Source: Flavobacteriales bacterium
Lineage (GTDB): Bacteria > Bacteroidota > Bacteroidia > Flavobacteriales_D > Sanyastnellaceae
Direction of reading: 5' to 3'
DNA length: 54,197 nucleotides
Assembly: GCA_027491215.1 (NCBI GenBank)
Contig: JAIXWP010000074.1
Coordinates: forward strand, 1 to 54,197
A program made the position numbers and the translations under genes. Position 1 is the stretch's first letter, and each line of letters begins with the position of its first letter. The notes beneath the pieces are model-generated. The model saw only the letters and a list, made by a program, of their open reading frames with translations, searched no databases and was not told the DNA's origin. This document shows, piece by piece, positions 8,288 through 18,126 of this stretch.

Positions 8288-9319
8288 ATGGATCCTATTC
8301 TCTTATATAAAATTATTCTCTGTGTAATAGTGTTCGCAGTATCTCTGGGTATTGCAGCTTACATGACATGGGGTGAACGCAAAATTGCAGCTGTACTTCA
8401 AGATCGCGTTGGTCCAGACCGTGCTGGTCCCTTTGGACTTTTTCAGCCACTCGCAGATGGATTGAAAATGTTCATGAAGGAAGAAATGATTCCTGGAGCT
8501 TCAAACAAGTTCCTCTTCATTCTTGCTCCTGGATTCTTCATGTTGACTGCTTGTATGACAAGTGTTGTTATTCCTTGGGGTAGCGGACTTGAGATCAACG
8601 GCACCGTTTATCCAATGCAAATCACCGACATCAATATCGGCCTACTCTATTTACTTGGAGTGGTTTCTATAGGTGTATACGGTATCATGATCGGTGGTTG
8701 GGCGTCTAACAACAAGTACTCGCTGATGGGTGCATTGAGAGCGTCATCACAAATGATATCTTACGAAGTAGCAATGGGACTTGCGCTCATAGCACTTGTA
8801 ATGTGGACAGGCACACTTAGCCTCGGTGAAATTGCGCGTCAGCAAGATGCAGGTTGGGCAAACGTGGTTTATCAACCACTAGGATTTTTGATCTTCTTGA
8901 TTTGTGCTTTCGCTGAAACCAACCGTGCACCATTCGACTTACCAGAAAGTGAATCAGAATTGGTGGGTGGATATCACACAGAGTATAGCTCGATGAAATT
9001 AGGATTCTTCCTATTCGCAGAGTACATCAACATGTTCATTTCATCTGCAGTTCTCGCTACACTTTACTGGGGCGGTTACAACTTCCCATTCCAACACGAG
9101 CTTGGATTGGAAGGCAACACGCTCGCGATTATTCAAACGGTAGTCTTATTTGCAAAAATCCTCATCTTCATATTTATCTTCATGTGGGTTCGTTGGACAC
9201 TTCCACGTTTCCGTTATGACCAATTGATGAATTTGGGTTGGAAAGTATTGTTGCCATTGGCAATTGCAAATATTTTCTTCACAGGAATTGGAATGTACTT
9301 ATTTGGTAAACTAGGATAA
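8288..9319 (+). CDS. nuoH: NADH-quinone oxidoreductase subunit H
   Basis: Membrane subunit at the interface with the peripheral arm; it forms part of the quinone chamber. The 343-residue protein has about eight helices. The conserved loops are GERKIAAVLQDRVGP (from residue 29), FGLFQPLADGLKMF and, between later helices, ETNRAPFDLPESESELVGGY. These are the diagnostic NuoH segments with the family's conserved charged residues. The stop lies 1 base before the nuoI ATG, so the pair is probably translationally coupled. Confidence 0.97.
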   Translation: MDPILLYKIILCVIVFAVSLGIAAYMTWGERKIAAVLQDRVGPDRAGPFGLFQPLADGLKMFMKEEMIPGASNKFLFILAPGFFMLTACMTSVVIPWGSGLEINGTVYPMQITDINIGLLYLLGVVSIGVYGIMIGGWASNNKYSLMGALRASSQMISYEVAMGLALIALVMWTGTLSLGEIARQQDAGWANVVYQPLGFLIFLICAFAETNRAPFDLPESESELVGGYHTEYSSMKLGFFLFAEYINMFISSAVLATLYWGGYNFPFQHELGLEGNTLAIIQTVVLFAKILIFIFIFMWVRWTLPRFRYDQLMNLGWKVLLPLAIANIFFTGIGMYLFGKLG

Positions 9320-9320
9320 T

Positions 9321-9926
9321 ATGCCACTTACAAATCGATCAGAAGTAGTTCAGCCGAGTGAACTTTCATGGAGTGAAAGACTCTACTTGCCTGCGATATT
9401 AAAGGGAATGTTTATCACATTCACCCACTTATTCAAGCGAACACCGACTGTAAAATATCCTGAACAAAAAAGAGATATTGCTCCAGTATATCGTGGACAA
9501 CACGTTTTAAAAAGAGACGACGCTGGTGCTGAAAGATGCACGGCTTGCGGACTCTGTGCAGTAGCATGTCCTGCAGAAGCCATTACTATGGAGTCGGCGG
9601 AAAGAAATAAAGGCGAAGAAAGCCTTTATCGTGAAGAGAAGTATGCGAAGATCTATGAGATCAATATGCTTCGTTGTATATTCTGTGGACTTTGCGAAGA
9701 AGCTTGTCCAAAAGAAGCTATCTTCTTGACAGACCGCATCGTTCCTACCACCTTCAACCGTGGAGAATTCATCTATGGAAAAGATAAATTAGTTGAAACC
9801 TTAGAAGAAAGAATTGATGTTAGCGATCGTCAACGTCCTGAAGTTTTAAAATTCAAAGAGGACAAAAAACACAAGCATAACAAAACTTTCCTCGATAAAA
9901 CTACGACAGCCAAAAGAGGTCACTAA
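9321..9926 (+). CDS. nuoI: NADH-quinone oxidoreductase subunit I
   Basis: Carries clusters N6a and N6b, which relay electrons from NuoG to NuoB. Two complete ferredoxin motifs are present: C73, C76, C79 with C83, and C119, C122, C125 with C129. The N-terminus contains the amphipathic stretch that lies on the membrane surface (KGMFITFTHLFKR). The C-terminus is extended by a lysine-rich tail (KFKEDKKHKHNKTF...), a little longer than in many homologues. Confidence 0.96.
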   Translation: MPLTNRSEVVQPSELSWSERLYLPAILKGMFITFTHLFKRTPTVKYPEQKRDIAPVYRGQHVLKRDDAGAERCTACGLCAVACPAEAITMESAERNKGEESLYREEKYAKIYEINMLRCIFCGLCEEACPKEAIFLTDRIVPTTFNRGEFIYGKDKLVETLEERIDVSDRQRPEVLKFKEDKKHKHNKTFLDKTTTAKRGH

Positions 9927-9953
9927 CCTTTTCCTCACCAAAACACTACAATT

Positions 9954-10457
9954 ATGCTCACCGAATACGCCTTTTGGTTTTTATCATTTCTAGCAGTATT
10001 TAGTGCATTGACAATGGTGGTTACAAAAAACCCCGTTTACAGTGTCCTATCACTTATACTCACTTTCTTCGCAATCGCAGGTCATTACTTTTTGATGAAC
10101 GCTCAATTCCTTGCAGCAGTTCACATCATCGTCTACGCCGGCGCTATCATGGTACTCTTTCTATATGTCATCATGATGCTAAACTTGAACAAGTTTGAAG
10201 ATGAGAAAAAGTCACTATTCATGAATTCACTCAGCGTTATCGCTGGATGTATTCTTGGATTTGTACTTCTAGCTGTTGTGAAAAGAACAGATGAACTAAC
10301 TATTGTAGCCAAAGCATCAAGCGCTGAAGTTGGCCTAGTCGAAAACCTTGGAAATGCTCTTTATAAGGATTACTTACTTCCATTCGAAATGGCAAGTGTG
10401 CTTTTCCTTGCAGCAATGGTCGGAGCTGTTTATTTATCTAAAAAAGAAATGGTATGA
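9954..10457 (+). CDS. nuoJ: NADH-quinone oxidoreductase subunit J
   Basis: Small membrane subunit with five predicted helices (167 residues). The third helix region, [22 protein letters not shown], contains the conserved [10 protein letters not shown] segment that includes the pi-bulge of NuoJ. The stop codon overlaps the nuoK start (ATGATGG around 10454), indicating translational coupling. The 27-base gap before it contains no obvious regulatory site. Confidence 0.95.
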   Translation: MLTEYAFWFLSFLAVFSALTMVVTKNPVYSVLSLILTFFAIAGHYFLMNAQFLAAVHIIVYAGAIMVLFLYVIMMLNLNKFEDEKKSLFMNSLSVIAGCILGFVLLAVVKRTDELTIVAKASSAEVGLVENLGNALYKDYLLPFEMASVLFLAAMVGAVYLSKKEMV

Positions 10458-10774
10458 TGGAAATATTACCAAACGTAACAATCAACCACTACCTCATGTT
10501 GAGCGTAGCGTTGTTTACCATCGGAGCATTTGGAATTCTATTCCGCAGAAATGCAATCATCATGTTCATGTGTGTAGAGCTTATGCTCAATGCCGTGAAC
10601 CTTACTCTTGTAGCTTTTTCAAAGCTATGGGGTGGAACAGATGCACAAGTTTTCGTATTCTTCATCATGGTAGTTGCCGCTGCAGAAGTCGCTGTTGGCT
10701 TAGCAATCCTAATGATGCTTTATAGAAATATGCACACTACCAGCACTGATGTGCTTGATAAACTAAAATGGTAA
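10454..10774 (+). CDS. nuoK: NADH-quinone oxidoreductase subunit K
   Basis: Three-helix membrane subunit of the proton path, homologous to MrpC. The two membrane glutamates typical of the family are visible, one in [12 protein letters not shown] and one in [12 protein letters not shown]. The length of 106 residues is normal. Two adjacent ATG codons (10454 and 10457) could serve as start. The first gives a 4-base overlap with nuoJ, the commoner arrangement in this operon. Confidence 0.95.
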   Translation: MMEILPNVTINHYLMLSVALFTIGAFGILFRRNAIIMFMCVELMLNAVNLTLVAFSKLWGGTDAQVFVFFIMVVAAAEVAVGLAILMMLYRNMHTTSTDVLDKLKW

Positions 10775-10784
10775 TAGAAATCAC

Positions 10785-12680
10785 ATGGAAAAATTAGTCT
10801 CACTCATTCCTTTATTTCCACTTGTAGGATTTCTATACATTACCTTCTTTGGAAAAGGACTTTCTAAAAACTTGATTGGTGGTATTGGCTCAGGCGCCAT
10901 CTTCCTTTCATTTATTGTCTCTATCGCAGTATTCACTACGCAACTTCACGGAGGTAATCCTACCACTGTTAAGGTACTAGACTGGATCACTGCAGGAACA
11001 TTTGATATCGATATTGCATTCATCGTTGACCCACTAAGCACCATCTATCTTCTATTCATTACTGGTGTTGGTTTCTTGATACATGTCTATTCTATCGGAT
11101 ACATGCACGATGATGAAGGATTCAATCGCTTCATAGCTTACCTCAACTTCTTCGTTTTCTTCATGCTTATCCTTGTGCTAGGAGATAGCTATGTAACGAT
11201 GTTCGTTGGTTGGGAAGGTGTTGGTCTGTGCTCATTCATGTTGATTGGCTTCTGGTACAAGGACATGAAAAACAATGATGCAGCGAAAAAAGCTTTTATC
11301 ATCAACCGTATTGGTGACCTTGGTTTAATCATCGGAATGTGTATCATCTTCTTTCAAACAGGAAGTTTGAAGTATGATGAATTGTACATCTCTGGTTCTG
11401 AAGCGAGCTCACTGCAGGGATGGCACCTTCACGCTGCCGCTATATTCTTGTTCATCGGAGCGATGGGTAAATCTGCGCAGATTCCACTTCACACATGGTT
11501 ACCAGATGCGATGGCGGGTCCTACTCCTGTATCAGCCCTGATCCACGCTGCAACGATGGTTACTGCTGGTATCTATATGGTAGCGCGTAGCTCTGATTTA
11601 TTCAGCGCAAGCGATATCGCATCTGATGTTGTTACCTATGTTGGTATTCTCACTGCAATCCTTGGAGCAACTATAGCGTTAACACAAAACGATATTAAAA
11701 AGGTCCTTGCCTACTCTACCGTCAGCCAACTCGGTTTGATGTTCGTTGCATTGGGTCTAGGTGCTTACAGCATTGCTGTATTCCATGTGATCACTCACGC
11801 ATTCTTCAAAGCGCTTCTATTCTTGGGTTCAGGTTCTGTCATTCATGGAATGGGCGGCGAACAAGACATCCGACGCATGGGTGGATTGAAAAAATATATG
11901 CCTACTACGCATATTACTTTCTTAATCGGAACCATTGCTATTGCTGGTATTCCGCCATTGGCTGGTTTCTTCTCTAAAGACCAAATCATTGCTGTTGCTT
12001 TCGAAAATAATATTTTGATTTTCGTTCTTGCTTCTCTCGTGAGCGCATTGACAGCTTTCTATATGTTTAGATTATACTATCTCACTTTCCACGGAAAATT
12101 CAGAGGCACGCATGATCAAGAACATCATTTGCATGAGTCACCAAAAGTGATGACCATTCCATTGGTTGTGCTTGCTGGCTTAAGCATTGTGGGTGGATTC
12201 ATTGGATTCCCTCACGCAGTGGGACACAGCGTACATTTCCCTCATTGGTTGGATCATTTCTTAGAAAAAACGGTAGTAATGCCTTTCATGGAAGCAGATG
12301 TTGCAACTGAAAGTATCTTGATGATTGTCGCTACTGTTATCGCTCTTGTTAGCACTTACTTCGCTTACAATATGTATAAGAAGAATGAAGAGCTTGCTCT
12401 CGAAGATGACGAGATTGAATCGAGCACTCACTTGACATTGGTGAATAAATACTACATCGATGAGCTTTATGATAAAATCATCAGAAAGCCAGTGGATCAG
12501 CTTAGCGCTTTCATTGGAAAATTCATCGAACCAAATGTGGTGGATGGCTTAGTGAAACAAGTAAGCGCAATTCCACAAGGAATTGGTGCAGCTACTAAGC
12601 TAGTACAAAACGGAAAAATGGTGATGTATATCCTTGCCATGATAATCGGACTTATCGTTCTCCTCATCACATTGATCTAA
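10785..12680 (+). CDS. nuoL: NADH-quinone oxidoreductase subunit L (antiporter-like)
   Basis: Distal proton-pumping subunit of the membrane arm. The 631-residue, roughly 16-helix protein carries the conserved glutamate segment VGWEGVGLCSFMLIGFWY and the lysine segment GKSAQIPLHTWLPDAMAGPT. It also has the long C-terminal extension that includes the lateral amphipathic helix (the charged stretch near residues 520-600). HDQEHHLHESPK is a His-rich loop. The order L-M-N after K is the standard one. Spacing to nuoM is 24 bases. Confidence 0.96.
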   Translation: MEKLVSLIPLFPLVGFLYITFFGKGLSKNLIGGIGSGAIFLSFIVSIAVFTTQLHGGNPTTVKVLDWITAGTFDIDIAFIVDPLSTIYLLFITGVGFLIHVYSIGYMHDDEGFNRFIAYLNFFVFFMLILVLGDSYVTMFVGWEGVGLCSFMLIGFWYKDMKNNDAAKKAFIINRIGDLGLIIGMCIIFFQTGSLKYDELYISGSEASSLQGWHLHAAAIFLFIGAMGKSAQIPLHTWLPDAMAGPTPVSALIHAATMVTAGIYMVARSSDLFSASDIASDVVTYVGILTAILGATIALTQNDIKKVLAYSTVSQLGLMFVALGLGAYSIAVFHVITHAFFKALLFLGSGSVIHGMGGEQDIRRMGGLKKYMPTTHITFLIGTIAIAGIPPLAGFFSKDQIIAVAFENNILIFVLASLVSALTAFYMFRLYYLTFHGKFRGTHDQEHHLHESPKVMTIPLVVLAGLSIVGGFIGFPHAVGHSVHFPHWLDHFLEKTVVMPFMEADVATESILMIVATVIALVSTYFAYNMYKKNEELALEDDEIESSTHLTLVNKYYIDELYDKIIRKPVDQLSAFIGKFIEPNVVDGLVKQVSAIPQGIGAATKLVQNGKMVMYILAMIIGLIVLLITLI

Positions 12681-12704
12681 TTACTAAACCGAACTTATAG
12701 AAGA

Positions 12705-14156
12705 ATGTTAACCATTGCCCTCATAGCCTTACCAATTTTACTGGCAACAGTGATCTTTATTCTCGGCGGGAAAGCTGCTAAGAATATCGCTCTCGGTGGA
12801 TCGCTCGTACAATTGGCATTGACCATTTTCGCTGCGATTCAATTGCACCAAGGTCAGACTGCACTTCTAAACTTCAATCAAGTTTGGATGGGTTCTCTCG
12901 GAATCAACCTTGCTTTTTCTTTGGATGGAATTAGTATCGTGCTTGCTTTGCTTTCAGCGGTTGTTTCACCCCTCATCATTTATTCAACCTTCAATAAGAC
13001 ATTAAAAAACGCTTCTGTTTTTTATGGTCTTATTCTACTCATGTTGGGAAGTATGATGGGAGCGTTTCTAGCTGCTGATGCATTCATCTTTTACATATTC
13101 TACGAAATCGCATTGATTCCAATCTACTTCTTAATCCTCATTTGGGGACAAGGTGAAGATCGTGCTAAAGTGACATTGAAGTTCTTCGTGTACACCATCT
13201 TCGGTAGCTTGTTTATGTTGATTTCATTGTTATACGTTTATCAGCACACAACACCTCGCTCGTTTGCATTTGATGCGATGTACCAAGCGGGTCAAGCACT
13301 TTCAGTAGTAGAACAAGGATTGGTATTCGCTGGAATTTTTATTGCTTTCGCTGTAAAAATGCCTGTGTTCCCTTTCCATACTTGGCAGCCTTCGACCTAC
13401 CAAGCTGCACCGACAGCGGGCACTATGCTTTTGGCTGCAATCATGTTAAAGATGGCCACTTACGGTCTTATTCGTCTTGTTCTTCCTATGGTTCCAGATG
13501 GGCTCACTGAATATGGTTCATGGGCTATTGGACTATCGGTTATTGGAATTGTCTATGGTTCTTTGATGGCGATTGCACAAAAGAACTTCAAACTACTGAT
13601 CGCTTATAGTTCAATCGCACACGTTGGTCTAATCAGTGCCGGTATTCTTAGCGGAAACATCCAAGGCGTGCAGGGAGGACTATTCGAAATGCTTTCTCAC
13701 GGAATTCTTGCTGTGGCAATGTTCTATGTATATGACATGTTTGAATCTCGTCTTGGTCATGACGATATTAATAAAATGGGTGGTGTAAGAGATGGACACG
13801 CAACATTCGCGTTCCTTTACTTCGCACTCGTAATGGGATCTGTAGCACTACCATTCACAAGCGGATTCGTTGGCGAATTCTTATTGTTGATTGGATTGTA
13901 TCAAGCAAATGGTTGGTACGCTCTATTCGGCGGACTTACTGTTGTACTTGGTGCTGTCTACATGTTACGTGCCTTCCAAAAAATGATGTTGGGACCTGCA
14001 TCTGCTGTTACTACAGCTTTCAGTCCTATGACCAAACAAGACAAAATTATTTTGATAGTATTGGTAGCACTTGTGGCTATCCTTGGAGTGTATCCAGATC
14101 CTATCATGAAAATGTCTAACACCGCAGTCGAATCAATCCTCGCAACAATACGCTGA
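12705..14156 (+). CDS. nuoM: NADH-quinone oxidoreductase subunit M (antiporter-like)
   Basis: Second antiporter-like proton-pumping subunit (483 residues, about 14 helices). FYIFYEIALIPIYFLILIWG holds the conserved membrane glutamate, and KMPVFPFHTWQPSTYQAAPT is the family lysine/His-Thr-Trp loop. Its stop overlaps the nuoN start by one base (TGATG at 14154-14158), which suggests coupled translation. Confidence 0.96.
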   Translation: MLTIALIALPILLATVIFILGGKAAKNIALGGSLVQLALTIFAAIQLHQGQTALLNFNQVWMGSLGINLAFSLDGISIVLALLSAVVSPLIIYSTFNKTLKNASVFYGLILLMLGSMMGAFLAADAFIFYIFYEIALIPIYFLILIWGQGEDRAKVTLKFFVYTIFGSLFMLISLLYVYQHTTPRSFAFDAMYQAGQALSVVEQGLVFAGIFIAFAVKMPVFPFHTWQPSTYQAAPTAGTMLLAAIMLKMATYGLIRLVLPMVPDGLTEYGSWAIGLSVIGIVYGSLMAIAQKNFKLLIAYSSIAHVGLISAGILSGNIQGVQGGLFEMLSHGILAVAMFYVYDMFESRLGHDDINKMGGVRDGHATFAFLYFALVMGSVALPFTSGFVGEFLLLIGLYQANGWYALFGGLTVVLGAVYMLRAFQKMMLGPASAVTTAFSPMTKQDKIILIVLVALVAILGVYPDPIMKMSNTAVESILATIR

Positions 14157-15520
14157 TGAAAGAGCTTATCATCACCTCGCTTTTAGGTATATCTATCCTT
14201 GCACTTGACATTGTTAAACTTCGCAAGGCTATACTTCCTGTAATCATTCTTGGTTTACTCGGAACAATTACTTCTTGTATTCTCGATTGGGGACACAATG
14301 AAAATCCTTTCAATAACAACATGTTATTGTTTGATAACTATGCACTAGGTTTCATAGTAATTCTTAGCGCTGTCACACTTGTTTGGTTCCTCATCAGCAC
14401 CGACCATTTCAGCGGCAGTGAATCACGTACCGATTTATATGCGCTTGTTGCTTTCAGCTTTGCTGGGGCAATGATTCTAGCCGCATATACCAACATGGTG
14501 ATGCTCTTCTTAGGGATCGAAATTCTATCTATTCCGATGTATGTGCTTGCAGCCAGCAATAAAAAAGAATTGATTTCGAATGAATCTGGATTTAAGTACT
14601 TCTTCTTAGGAGCACTTGCAAGTTCGATTCTGTTGTTCGGTATTGCCCTTATTTATGGCGCTACAGGAAGCTTTGATTTACCAACCATCGCAACAGCTAT
14701 CACTACCAACGGTTCTGGTACAATTCTAACAGCAGGACTCTTAATGATTATTGTAGGATTTGCATTCAAGGTGAGTATCGCTCCTTTCCACTTCTGGGCT
14801 CCAGATGTTTATCAAGGTGCACCTACTATGGTAACGGCTCTTATGTCGACACTTGTAAAAGGTGCTGCATTTGCAGCAATGTTCAAGTTGTTCGCAACAG
14901 CCTTCGCTCCAACTTTGGACTTCACTCAGACCATATTTGTTGTGATGAGCATCATTACTTTGCTTGCTTCAAACGCTATGGCGTCTATCCAAGCTAATAC
15001 AAAGCGTTTGCTTGCATACTCTAGCGTATCGCATGCAGCTTTTATGCTTGCGGCTGTAATGCTTGCCAACACTATTAGTCCAAGTGTTTTGATGTACTAC
15101 GTACTCGTGTATAGCGTTTCTTCGATTGTCACTTTTGCAACATTATATCATATCTCTAAAGCACAAAACGGTGCGGAAGGTTTTGATGCATTCAAAGGTT
15201 TGGTAAAGCGTAATCCTATTCTCGCGGGAGCTATGACATTGGCTCTTTTGTCAATGGCTGGTATTCCTCCATTGAGCGGCTTTATGGCAAAGTATTTTAT
15301 CATTGGAGCTGTCATTCAAGCTGATCAAATTTGGTTAGCAGTGATCATGATCTTGAGCTCAGCAATTGGTATTTACTACTACTTGAAAATCATCATGGCA
15401 ATGTTTACACCGATTGAAAATGCGGGTAGAATTGTCATCACAGATTTACAACGCATTCTTTTCATCATTCTTTCGATTGCGATGGTTGCGCTATTCTTTG
15501 TAGCTGCTTTCGTAAAATAA
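14156..15520 (+). CDS. nuoN: NADH-quinone oxidoreductase subunit N (antiporter-like)
   Basis: Third antiporter-like subunit and last gene of the operon (454 residues, about 14 helices). Family marks are FLGIEILSIPMYVLAAS with the conserved glutamate, FKVSIAPFHFWAPDVYQGAP and the later lysine-containing helix AMASIQANTKRLLAYSSVSH. Only 8 bases separate its stop from the stop of the convergent lptD gene. I see no terminator hairpin there, so overlapping transcripts from the two strands are likely. Confidence 0.96.
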   Translation: MKELIITSLLGISILALDIVKLRKAILPVIILGLLGTITSCILDWGHNENPFNNNMLLFDNYALGFIVILSAVTLVWFLISTDHFSGSESRTDLYALVAFSFAGAMILAAYTNMVMLFLGIEILSIPMYVLAASNKKELISNESGFKYFFLGALASSILLFGIALIYGATGSFDLPTIATAITTNGSGTILTAGLLMIIVGFAFKVSIAPFHFWAPDVYQGAPTMVTALMSTLVKGAAFAAMFKLFATAFAPTLDFTQTIFVVMSIITLLASNAMASIQANTKRLLAYSSVSHAAFMLAAVMLANTISPSVLMYYVLVYSVSSIVTFATLYHISKAQNGAEGFDAFKGLVKRNPILAGAMTLALLSMAGIPPLSGFMAKYFIIGAVIQADQIWLAVIMILSSAIGIYYYLKIIMAMFTPIENAGRIVITDLQRILFIILSIAMVALFFVAAFVK

Positions 15521-15528
15521 AAGATTGC

Positions 15529-18072
15529 TTAGTAGAGAAGATCTCCGTAGTTACCGCGACGTTGCAACTTCAAATCTTTCAGCAAAGCTGATTTGATATT
15601 GAGTTGAACCATGTAAGATCGGCGCAAGCCGAACGGTACCCATGTTCCCATGAGTTCCCAGCAATGAAGATCTACAGTCACTCCAATGGTGGTAGTGGTT
15701 AGCTTTTTCGTTTCAAATTCGTAACCGCTATCAAAGTTCAATGCTACTTTTTGGAAGAGATTTACATTTCCTCTAAAAGTTGCCGATTGAATTAATTCAC
15801 GTTCGAAAATATCCGATGTAGTATTGAATGTGTGTGCTACACGCAAATTGTAATTCAAAGTCAATGTCCACGGGATGGATAGATCAATCAATCCTGCACG
15901 GTTTTCATTTACAAAATCCTCCTCCTCTTCTGTACGACTGTCCGCTCGATTTGTATTACTTGTTGATTGTCCCCCTTTTAAATCTGTAGACAGAGCCACA
16001 GTCGAACCCTCGCTTCTCAGCCATTGTCCGCCATTTTCCCAAAGAAACTGATTGATGTCTCTTCCATCAGTGTTCACTTCATAAAGCGAGTATGTCGAAC
16101 TATAGGTAATGGTGGTGTTTTTGGCAATAGTGGTAAATGCACTTACACTGAGATTGCTAAAATTCAATGAATCTGCAATCATATTATAGCTAAGGTTTGT
16201 TCTAAAACTTTCAATCAACTTCACCTTCTTATATGCCACTTTCGCAGAGGACTTGTCGCGCACTTTCGCTTCGATATTTTGAGTCATACCGAAATTGATA
16301 TTTCCCTGTTCTTGTGTGTTCGCAGGTACAAATTTCGCCACATCCCAAGGACTATATCCCAGGAAGCTTCCATCGGCACCGTAATATCCAAAACGCTGCG
16401 TTGAAGCATATGGAGTGTAGCTCACACCAATGGTTGGCTGAATCATATGACGGAAGGCCTTGATCTTTGCATCAGGATTCTTCATGATATACGTTCCATA
16501 AACACGGAAATTGAATGAACCGCTCGTATTCCATGTTAGGTTTTGTCTAAAGCCATACAAAGTATCCGCAACCTGAACACCTGAGTTGGATAATGATCGT
16601 TCAAGGTATTTGAATGTCCAAAGCCAATCAGCATTTAAACTAGGATTGAATGTGATTCCTTTGGGTAATTTATAGCTTGTACTTAGACTCGCGTTATATC
16701 TAGCTCCGTTTCTTGAAATACCATTCAAGTAATTCAAGTTATCAAACCTAAAATTTGTTTCACTAGTGCTAACGGTGTTTTCTAACGCGGCACTAGCATT
16801 CAGACCGAGTGGATTTTGATCAAATATTTTCTTAAAAATATTGATCCTCGACATCGTTAACGCCACTGCTGGCAGTGTCACGTTTACTACTCTCGTTTGT
16901 GTATTCTGACTATGATTCGCACTCACTCCCAGCGCAAATGGACTTCCAGACCAAGACTTATTATACTGAATCGATGACTGGAAAGTACTAGATAAGAAGT
17001 CGGTTTGTGAAGAGTTCAGGTTATTGGTGAAGTTTTGACTTGAACCTGCATTTACATTGGCACTGAACCTCGAGTTAGGTCTCGCCTTTGCATCTTGCGA
17101 GTGATTCCATCTCACGTTAAACGTTCTAAGTTCGGAGTCTGTGTTTAACTCTGGGATGCCTTGCTTACTAACTGTTCTACTAATATCGAAGTTACCAGAA
17201 TACTTATAATTCTTCTTGTAATTGGTATTGTTGCGCATTACGGTTGAACCGCGCGTGTAGATATCGAAAAGAAATTTCGTTTCCCATTTCTGATTAATAG
17301 GGATATAATAGCCGAGGTTTTGTAAAAAATATCCTCGCTCATTACCATTTCCATAACCGGGCAAGAGAATGCCATGGGTGGATTCTTTTTTATTTGGGAA
17401 AAAGCCAAAGGGAACCGCTAGTGGGGTAGGTATTTTTCCGAACTTCAAAACAAGCGGACCTGAAACGACCTTTTCATCAGGCACAACAATCGCCTTGGAA
17501 AGATGGAAATAGTAGTGAGGTTTGGGTTTATCACATGTCGTGAATTTTCCTTTTCCGATATTGATCCAGTCGTTGCTTTGTTTTTTCGAAACACCTGCTA
17601 GTAAATACGCCTCGCCCTCCTGAGTTCGGGCGCCATAGCTCATTCCCCGTTTGGTCTTAAAGTTATATGCCAATGAGTCCTCATCGAATTGTGTTTCCTT
17701 ATCCTTAAAGACAGGGCGGCCAATAAGAGTACCGGTGCTATCCGGAATTCCCTTCGCATAGGCCACATATTCTTTAAAAGAGAACTCAATTCGAGCGGCC
17801 TTCACCTCTAAATCGCCATATTTCACATAAGATTCAAGACCATAGAGATAAACTTTCTCTGCTTCCAAATCCATTACAGTACTGTCCTTTCCGAAATAAA
17901 CGACCTCTGCATCGAAGCCAAAATCGTCGGTATCTATAATAGAATCAGGATTGGCAACGTTGTTGGATGTGAGAATCTGCGTGGAGTCGGCTGGCTGCGT
18001 CTGAGAAAGACCCACCAGCGACAAGCTTATCAACACCAATAAGAGGATAAAACCGTATAAGCCGCGCTCCAT
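15529..18072 (-). CDS. lptD: LPS-assembly outer-membrane protein LptD (Bacteroidota type)
   Basis: Predicted outer-membrane translocon that inserts LPS into the outer leaflet. After a signal peptide (hydrophobic FILLLVLISLSLVGL, then SQTQPADS) comes an OstA-like beta-jellyroll region (about residues 60-200, with YLYGLESYVKYGDLEVKAARIE). A long beta-barrel follows, rich in alternating aromatic/polar strands, ending in an aromatic residue (DLLY). The 847-residue start at 18072 is chosen because it begins the signal peptide. An upstream in-frame start at 18165 would overlap the divergent amidase gene and bury the signal. The family is assigned from architecture and recognised segments, not alignment. 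Confidence 0.85.
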   Translation of the reverse strand: MERGLYGFILLLVLISLSLVGLSQTQPADSTQILTSNNVANPDSIIDTDDFGFDAEVVYFGKDSTVMDLEAEKVYLYGLESYVKYGDLEVKAARIEFSFKEYVAYAKGIPDSTGTLIGRPVFKDKETQFDEDSLAYNFKTKRGMSYGARTQEGEAYLLAGVSKKQSNDWINIGKGKFTTCDKPKPHYYFHLSKAIVVPDEKVVSGPLVLKFGKIPTPLAVPFGFFPNKKESTHGILLPGYGNGNERGYFLQNLGYYIPINQKWETKFLFDIYTRGSTVMRNNTNYKKNYKYSGNFDISRTVSKQGIPELNTDSELRTFNVRWNHSQDAKARPNSRFSANVNAGSSQNFTNNLNSSQTDFLSSTFQSSIQYNKSWSGSPFALGVSANHSQNTQTRVVNVTLPAVALTMSRINIFKKIFDQNPLGLNASAALENTVSTSETNFRFDNLNYLNGISRNGARYNASLSTSYKLPKGITFNPSLNADWLWTFKYLERSLSNSGVQVADTLYGFRQNLTWNTSGSFNFRVYGTYIMKNPDAKIKAFRHMIQPTIGVSYTPYASTQRFGYYGADGSFLGYSPWDVAKFVPANTQEQGNINFGMTQNIEAKVRDKSSAKVAYKKVKLIESFRTNLSYNMIADSLNFSNLSVSAFTTIAKNTTITYSSTYSLYEVNTDGRDINQFLWENGGQWLRSEGSTVALSTDLKGGQSTSNTNRADSRTEEEEDFVNENRAGLIDLSIPWTLTLNYNLRVAHTFNTTSDIFERELIQSATFRGNVNLFQKVALNFDSGYEFETKKLTTTTIGVTVDLHCWELMGTWVPFGLRRSYMVQLNIKSALLKDLKLQRRGNYGDLLY

Positions 18073-18088
18073 GCGTGTTATAGAAAAA

Positions 18089-18096
18089 TACTTTTG
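18089..18096 (+). promoter_or_regulatory. -7 box of the amidase-operon promoter
   Basis: TACTTTTG is an exact TAnnTTTG match, 30 bases before the amidase ATG, within the 54-base divergent gap with lptD. No clear TTG is found at the -33 position, so the assignment rests on the -7 box and location only. Confidence 0.4.
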
Positions 18097-18126
18097 TAAT
18101 ATCAGCAGATTATCGGCCCCAAAGCT